Source of the DNA: Haplosporangium gracile
Lineage: Eukaryota; Mortierellomycota; Mortierellomycetes; Mortierellales; Mortierellaceae
Assembly (NCBI GenBank): GCA_015499985.1
Contig: JAAAUF010000997.1
Span: forward strand, 1-14,580
Length of the DNA: 14,580 bases
Reading direction: 5' to 3'
Shown: piece after piece, positions 9,469 through 14,580 of the stretch
Numbering within the stretch: the first letter of the stretch is position 1
Layout: each line of letters begins with the position of its first letter
The notes under the pieces: generated by a model
Seen by the model: only the letters and a program-made list of their open reading frames with translations
Told to the model about the DNA's origin: nothing
Databases searched by the model: none
Program-made: the position numbers and the translations under genes

Positions 9469-10947
9469 TGTTAAATGAGTTTTAGGTGATGATGGGGTTG
9501 TGGGGTGTGTTGTGTGAGTGTTGATGTTGGTGTGAATAAATGAATGAAGAAAAGAAAAAAAAAAAAAAGAGAGGGAAGGACGGGGCTTTTTATATGAGGG
9601 GAAAGAATGATTTATCCAAATTTGGCAACACTCTCGCTTGCTGCATATTGTACGTTGATGATGTTGATGTGGTACAACTAAAAGAGACAACATCCCACAC
9701 ATAGGCGTTGATGACCATGATCATGATGATATGGTATGATGGTAGTCTATGATACACGTCAACCCAGCAAACGAACACGATCGAAGTTGAAAGGGCAAGA
9801 CTCTCGACAATTCTCGCTCGTTCCCTCTTGTTCGCATGCAGCAGATGTGCCTCGTTCCTGCTCTACGTTCTCGCCCTTTCTCGCCACCAAGAAATGTCAA
9901 TCGCGCGAATGACATTCTCTCCGTGCAAAGAACGAAGAAAGAGGTACATGTATGGTATGTCATCACACGCTGCCTCATTTTTTGCATTTCTGCGATTTTT
10001 GCGACAAAATTACTCGCCAAAACAGCAAAGCCCGGTCGCACATTTTAATTTTTTTCGATCACTTTTTTTTTTTTTGTCATGCTCCTCACCCGTTACTCCG
10101 GTCACATAACAAAAGAAAGAATTGCGCACTTATCTTCTCTCCCTGTCAAGGATGAATAAGCAAAAACACGTTTGACTTTCTCAATTGTCTACCCAAAATG
10201 GATTGGTTAAAACAGCAAGAAAAAGTGATCGGCCATCGGTCCCCGTCTTGTCATTTATAAAGAGTCGATTTTGGGGGAAAAACGATAGCGTTCCTTCTCG
10301 TTGGATAGGTACACTCTCGATGGCTATTTCCTTTTTCTCAACTTTTTTTAATCTTCCTCCTGGTGCCCCTCCTTCTTAGCTGTCCCACCACTACTCCGGT
10401 TCACTCTTTCTTTTATTTCATCCATTTGCACCTCTACCAAGAAAAAACGTTTTCCCCTTACCGTGTTTTCAGGAACAATATTCAGCCTGTCCGTTTAAGG
10501 ATGAAGTTTTTGCCCTCATTGACTTCACCCGTCCTTTCTTGGTGTTTACTCCTAAGCCCTGCTTATATGGCTCAATTGTCCTTTTGTTTGCAAATGTCAA
10601 GAAAATATGGAGAATTTTGATCAATGTTCAAAAATGGGTAAAGATATGCAAAAAAAAAAGACGAGGTTCTCTGAGACACAAAGGCAAGCCTCAACGACAT
10701 GGGTCATCATCATCCCACTTCCTCCCATCATCCCACCACCTCCCTTCATCCCTCTCCGTCATCTACTTCTTTGGGGCTATCCGAATACATTTCTTCTTTT
10801 CTTTCCCGTCATCCTCTGATTTGGTTAAAGAAATAAACCACACAACAAAATCTTTTTCCTTTCTCAGAAATACAATCACAGAGAGAAAAGAAAAAAGACA
10901 TTGCCATAGGAAAGTACACAAAGTGGTTGGGGAATGGGAAGGTCCAT
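9469..10947. other. Long intergenic region without a convincing gene
   Basis: About 1.5 kb lies between the peroxidase start and the 3' end of the small secreted-protein candidate. The left part holds the peroxidase promoter. Open frames on both strands here lack a good start, are low-complexity or histidine-rich, and have no recognisable domain. A 39-codon ATG frame at 10501-10620 begins with a hydrophobic stretch but has no support beyond that. I see no RNA gene or mobile element. Confidence 0.5.
9587..9594 (-). promoter_or_regulatory. TATA box of the peroxidase gene
   Basis: TATAAAAA on the minus strand lies about 120 nt upstream of the peroxidase start codon. It is followed by a pyrimidine-rich leader (a T run opposite the A tract at about 9555-9568) running toward the ATG. 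Spacing and sequence fit a core promoter. Confidence 0.5.
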
Positions 10948-11422
10948 TTATTTACAAATCACCGCGGCCGAAGAAGAATGACTAATCTCATCCTTTCCTC
11001 TCGTTGCTATAGTCCATGAAAGTCTACAGGGTAATATTTTGAATCTTACCAAAGGGAGAGGAGAGTTTCAATGGGCAAGTTGGAGACAGGACTACTGCCT
11101 CTAATCTGATTTTTAATTAGATCCCCCTCTCCCTTACTGGCTGCAAACTAAATGCCCTCGCCGACGTGGTTCGCCGCCGACACTACCGCCGTACGCACCG
11201 GGCAATGGGGCTGCCTCGACAGTGGCCATGGATGAAAATGACGATGAATAAAGTAGTGCAAGAAGGGTCATGATAGTACAGGCAACTAGATGGACTGTCT
11301 TTGAAAAAAAAAAAAATCGACGTAGGCAGGGGTCCGTGGTGGGCATGTTTAATTTTAGAAATGAAAAAGAAAAAGTGAGAAATACGAGTAACAGCAGTAC
11401 CGGTGCAATTATACAGAGACAT
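10948..11422 (-). CDS. Candidate small secreted protein, 84 residues, 3 exons
   Basis: I do not recognise a family. Proposed exons are 11422-11401 (22 nt), 11294-11138 and 11023-10948; introns are 106 and 114 nt, both GT-AG, with donors GTACTG and GTAAGG. One acceptor follows a long T tract. Phases match at both junctions and the frame stays open to TAA at 10950-10948. Residues 8-23 form a hydrophobic core (VHLVACTIMTLLALLY) as in a signal peptide, with a possible cleavage near VEA-A (about 35). The predicted mature part is short, Gly- and Pro-containing, with an Arg-Arg-Arg run (51-53) that could be a Kex2-type site and two cysteines (58 and 83). The middle exon is clearly GC-richer than its AT-rich surroundings. 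An in-frame ATG at 11533 would add 37 hydrophobic residues. An AATAAA at 10952-10947 overlaps the stop. Without homologues or transcripts this is a hypothesis. Confidence 0.4.
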
Positions 11423-12009
11423 CGCCTCCAAGTGAAGCAGAACGTAGGACAAGGTGGACAAGGGCTTCAACGATAGAAATAGAAAGACATTCAAGCAAAG
11501 AAAAAAAACAGGGAAGGGAATGCCAAGTTGCATGCCTTTCTTCTCCTGTCACCTTTTGTTTTTGGAAGCAGTAGCAGCCGCAGTGTTCGCTTGTGTGCCA
11601 GTAATGGTGTCTTGACCATAGGAGGCGATGAGTGCTGCTTGAGCAAGAACAGCGACATTGTTGTAAGCCGAGGAGCACAGCACGTCCTCAGACGATTTCG
11701 CTCGCTAGTAGAATGTGCAGTGCGAGTCTGTTTTCATCCTTTGCTTCGCCTTCCCGTGTCCTGAGTATATACGAAAAAAGAATAATTTTATTCTCATAGT
11801 ATCCTCAAAATTGCATGGTTTAGCATGAAGGGGAATACATGTTCATTGTGCAAAAACATGTTTTTTTGCTGGTTTTTTTTTTTTCAAATTCCATATTATT
11901 ATTGAAAAGGGTAAGATTCTACAGAAGCAATATATACGCGACCAAGCGCAAATCTACAGCAAATTCAATGCGCTCCCAAGGAAAAGTCCTCTCATAGCTT
12001 TCAAAGCTC
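11423..12009. other. Intergenic region between the secreted-protein candidate and the EHD-like gene
   Basis: The right part is the 3' flank of the EHD-like gene and includes AATAAA on the minus strand at 11792-11787, about 220 nt past its stop. The left part, 11465-11520, is strongly pyrimidine-rich on the minus strand and could be the leader of the secreted-protein candidate. Between them, 11549-11704 is an unusually open, GC-richer minus-strand stretch (see findings). No gene is called with confidence. Confidence 0.4.
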
Positions 12010-14060
12010 TCAAACCTGAGGCTTCAATAACTCAATCAAGGGTCCCATTCCATCAACCCATCCCATCTTCATCGCAATCCCGCCTCCAACAACTGTCGTA
12101 AAGAACAGCACCAGCGTGAAAAGGACAATGTTGTAGATGATCGCCGACATGTCACGCTCGGACTTGACGGGTGCGTACCGCGAACGGGTTCCAGTACGTG
12201 TCAGGTTGCGCTTCAGGGGTTGCTTGGGGTCGTCGTTTTCAAGGTCTTCGTCCTCTGAATCCAATTCCGGGCGGGCAGTCGTTCCTGTGAATGATGAGTG
12301 ATGAGGGAGTCTCTGCAGCAACTCTGGGAGGTCTGTGCCCAACGCCTATTAGTGTATTACAAAATCCAGGGGGTGAAAGGAAAGAGGTTAGTGTAAAATA
12401 ATTAGTTATGCAACTTTATGCTCGCCACTAATTTTCAGGCACCATCACCAATTAAACACAACAAAAACAAAATTAATACCTCATCAGACGCCATGAGAAG
12501 CTTCTCATTCAAAGCTCCAAACTGCTCAAACTTCATGCCATAAAGTGCCTCACGGAACTTTTCAACATCTGGGAAATCTCCCATAGGAAGTCTAAACTTC
12601 TTTGAGACGGCCTTGAACTCGCGGGGGAGGTTATCAGATAACTGTTTGAGGGCAGCGGCTTTACCGTAGAAAGAAGGCATCTGGTCACGCAAGTGGGCCA
12701 TAATCAGGGCATGAACACGAGCCAAACGAGCACGCTTGACAATCTCATTGACTTTGCGGATGGCGGCGTTAATGGGCAATTGCTGGAGGTCCATGAGGAG
12801 GTCCTTCTTTTCAGAGTCCAAAAGTGTCCTGCAGTCGTCAAAGGCGTTAGGCGGTCTCTCCAACCAGATCGAGACCAAGTACACCCGCATTACTTCGGGA
12901 GTGTGCACCACCTTTCCCAACGACCACATCAACGCTCCGTATCTATTTAAAGGCATCAGGGAAAATGACAATTAGGTTAATATATTACTCCTTGACAATA
13001 TTGTTTTTGTCGCTCATGTATTCCATAGACCAAGAATAAAGCAAAGAGGGAGACTTACACGCGCATGAGCTGTTGCTGGTTGACCATATCTGACTTATTC
13101 AAGACCACCCGAACCTTTTCCTCATGTCCCTTAAGCGCATGGATAGCAGCCTTGAGCTCGTTCGAGATATCCAACTTATGGGAATCAAACAACAACAAGA
13201 CCAGGTCCGCTCTCTCTGCAAACCACTCAATCACTGACGTGTAATCGTATCCACGATCACGCTGCTTGTCACCCGACAAAATACCGGGGGTATCGACAAT
13301 GGTGAAGTTTTGAAGGACGGGGGAAGGGGTCTGGGAGACCTGGAAGCGAGAGAGGAAAGCTTGTCCGAATTTGTCGAGACCCTTGAAGGGGAGGGCTGAG
13401 GAGACGGCTGCTGCGTTTCCAGGGATGATCCTGTCTGTTGGGTTGTCCATCACCGCCACAAATCTGTCCGTCTGTTTTTGTTGTTGTTGAAAAAGTATGT
13501 ATCGTTGTCAGTAAATGGGATGACAAAGTTGAGATGATGATCGGGGCTGTGAAACGATACAAAAAGGAGTAAGTTGTCTACTTACTGTTGGCTCGACGCC
13601 AATGTGCGAGCTTGGATACGACTTTTTCAACAGCGAGTTAATGAACGTTGTCTTGCCCTATTATATTGCATAGTTAATGTTGCATTGTTTCAAGAGAGAG
13701 AGAGAGAAAAAAAAAGTATACCAGTAATCAGTATCCCCTTTTCCGCCCCTTTCGACTATATATTGCCCCCATCCCCAAAACAAGACCAAAAGACAAACAT
13801 ACGGTAGAGTACTGTCCAATAAGGAGAACCATAGGCTTGGCCGCAATATCATCGTTCCCCAAAGGAGCAGAAGACGAGAAATGCTCATAGTTGTAAACCT
13901 TTTCGAGAGGTCTGATCTTGTGGGAATAAACGTCCTGGAGGTCATCGATGACCCTGTCAAACTTGCGCATGTACTCTGGGTTCTTGAGCGAGGCGACTTC
14001 AAAATCTGCGGTTGGCGAGGGCGTAGCGGCCTCTGGTTTGGGGGTGTCGATTTCTGTCAT
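12010..14060 (-). CDS. EHD: EHD/dynamin-family membrane-remodelling nucleotidase with C-terminal membrane anchor and no EH domain, 5 exons
   Basis: EHD proteins are dynamin-like ATPases that oligomerise on and reshape endosomal and plasma membranes. Exons are 14060-13803, 13657-13586, 13471-13059, 12942-12480 and 12345-12010, giving 513 residues; all introns are GT-AG and phases agree. The nucleotide-binding motifs are complete: P-loop GQYSTGKT (82-89), switch-region GVEPTTDRF (about 106-114), DTPG (170-173) followed by ILSGDKQ, and NKSD (235-238). EHD hallmarks PGNA, HKLDIS, QQLMRVYGALMWSLGK and KRARLARVHA are present, so the G domain and helical domain (about 260-400) are intact. The usual C-terminal EH domain is missing. 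In its place is an acidic then basic linker (about 430-468) and a hydrophobic segment (about 470-495, YNIVLFTLVLFFTTVVGGG) with an 18-residue tail. The N-terminus has no EH domain either. The family call is certain; the anchored topology is inferred. Confidence 0.95.
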
Positions 14061-14471
14061 ATTGTTAGCTTGTTGTTTTTGTTTGTTGTTGGGGTTAGAT
14101 AGATGGTCTTGTTGATGCTGTTTCCTGCAGTCTTCCAGATGATGAGTTTATCCCTTCTGGTCAGATGTGTTGGATGAGTCCTTTCCTGATTGAGCGGGTG
14201 ATCCTGCAAGGGGGGTGATGATGAATCCTGCAGTCGGGCGGAGAGTCGGTGGTCGGTCAGATGGATGAGAGCAAAAAGAAAAAAAAGAGAAGAATAAGAA
14301 AAAGAAGAGCAGGTCACCCTTTGCTGACAAGCTAGGAACAAATATTGGCTTTCCCGCCCATTCAGGAGAACACGGCAGAGCAAAAAAATTGTGTCAGGCA
14401 GCCGTGGGTTGAACAAAATACTGACCAATCACATTCGTCCGCACAGGTTGCATGCCTACCTATGTCTCCTT
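14061..14471. promoter_or_regulatory. Upstream region of the EHD-like gene
   Basis: This is the 5' flank of the minus-strand EHD-like gene. Read in that gene's direction it contains a pyrimidine-rich tract (opposite 14270-14310) about 210-250 nt upstream of the start codon, plus several short CCTGCA-containing motifs. Open frames here are low-complexity and no gene is supported. Confidence 0.35.
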
Positions 14472-14483
14472 TTATTATTATTA

Positions 14484-14580
<97 letters not shown>
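14472..14580. repeat. (TTA)n microsatellite running off the window
   Basis: Four TTA units, one TTG, then about 31 perfect TTA units reach the last base of the window. The array is incomplete here, so its true length is unknown. On the minus strand it reads TAA in every unit, so it cannot be coding in that frame. Confidence 0.97.

Noticed and set aside
9142..9702. N-terminally extended form of the peroxidase starting at an upstream in-frame ATG (9702)
   Set aside because: The extension translates through the TATA box and the T-rich leader and does not resemble a targeting peptide.
10501..10620. 39-codon frame starting MKFLPSL with a hydrophobic N-terminus
   Set aside because: It is too short and isolated, with no splice partner or leader signal that I can support.
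10539..10985. 148-codon plus-strand open frame
   Set aside because: It has no ATG until far inside, a low-complexity Ser/His/Lys-rich translation and no domain; it overlaps the 3' end of the minus-strand secreted-protein candidate.
294..14060. A functional cluster of membrane-traffic genes (gamma-COP and EHD together)
   Set aside because: The two genes are about 8 kb apart with unrelated genes between them, so the co-location is most simply chance.
1..14580. tRNA, rRNA, CRISPR, transposon terminal repeats or integrated viral genes
   Set aside because: I looked for cloverleaf-type motifs, spaced direct repeats, long inverted repeats and transposase-, integrase- or capsid-like translations and saw none.

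Overview
The window looks like nuclear DNA from an intron-rich filamentous fungus. An early-diverging (Mucoromycota, Mortierella-like) lineage is my best guess. The reasons are short GT-AG introns (mostly about 75-400 nt), T-rich and pyrimidine-rich 5' leaders, conserved eukaryotic housekeeping proteins, and a canonical EHD-type GTPase, a family absent from yeast. No bacterial, viral, transposon, CRISPR, rRNA or tRNA signal is visible. All gene models below were spliced by hand from the sequence. Each was checked for reading-frame continuity across every junction, but none was confirmed by a database search or RNA data.

Layout. 294-4035 (-): an eight-exon gene for the gamma subunit of the COPI coat (Sec21/COPG). 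4036-4688: divergent promoter. 4689-6060 (+): a six-exon gene for a small three-helix membrane protein, family not recognised. 6061-6296: short convergent 3' region with a palindrome carrying poly(A)-signal-like sequence on both strands. 6297-7619 (-): two-exon mitochondrial RsfS/MALSU1-type ribosome factor. 7620-8486: intergenic, with a weak coding-like stretch. 8487-9468 (-): three-exon thiol glutathione peroxidase with a 19-nt microexon. 9469-10947: long non-coding-looking region with a TATA box for the peroxidase. 10948-11422 (-): a candidate three-exon gene for an 84-residue secreted peptide, reconstructed from spliced pieces and missed by simple ORF calling. 11423-12009: intergenic, with an unexplained open stretch. 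12010-14060 (-): a five-exon EHD/dynamin-family ATPase or GTPase that lacks an EH domain and instead ends in a C-terminal transmembrane anchor. 14061-14580: promoter and a long (TTA)n microsatellite that runs off the window.

How the genes relate. This is an ordinary eukaryotic neighbourhood of single-gene transcription units, not an operon. Two genes act in membrane traffic (gamma-COP and EHD), one in mitochondrial translation and one in peroxide defence. I see no evidence that they form one system. The two items most worth following are the membrane-anchored EHD protein and the small secreted-peptide candidate.
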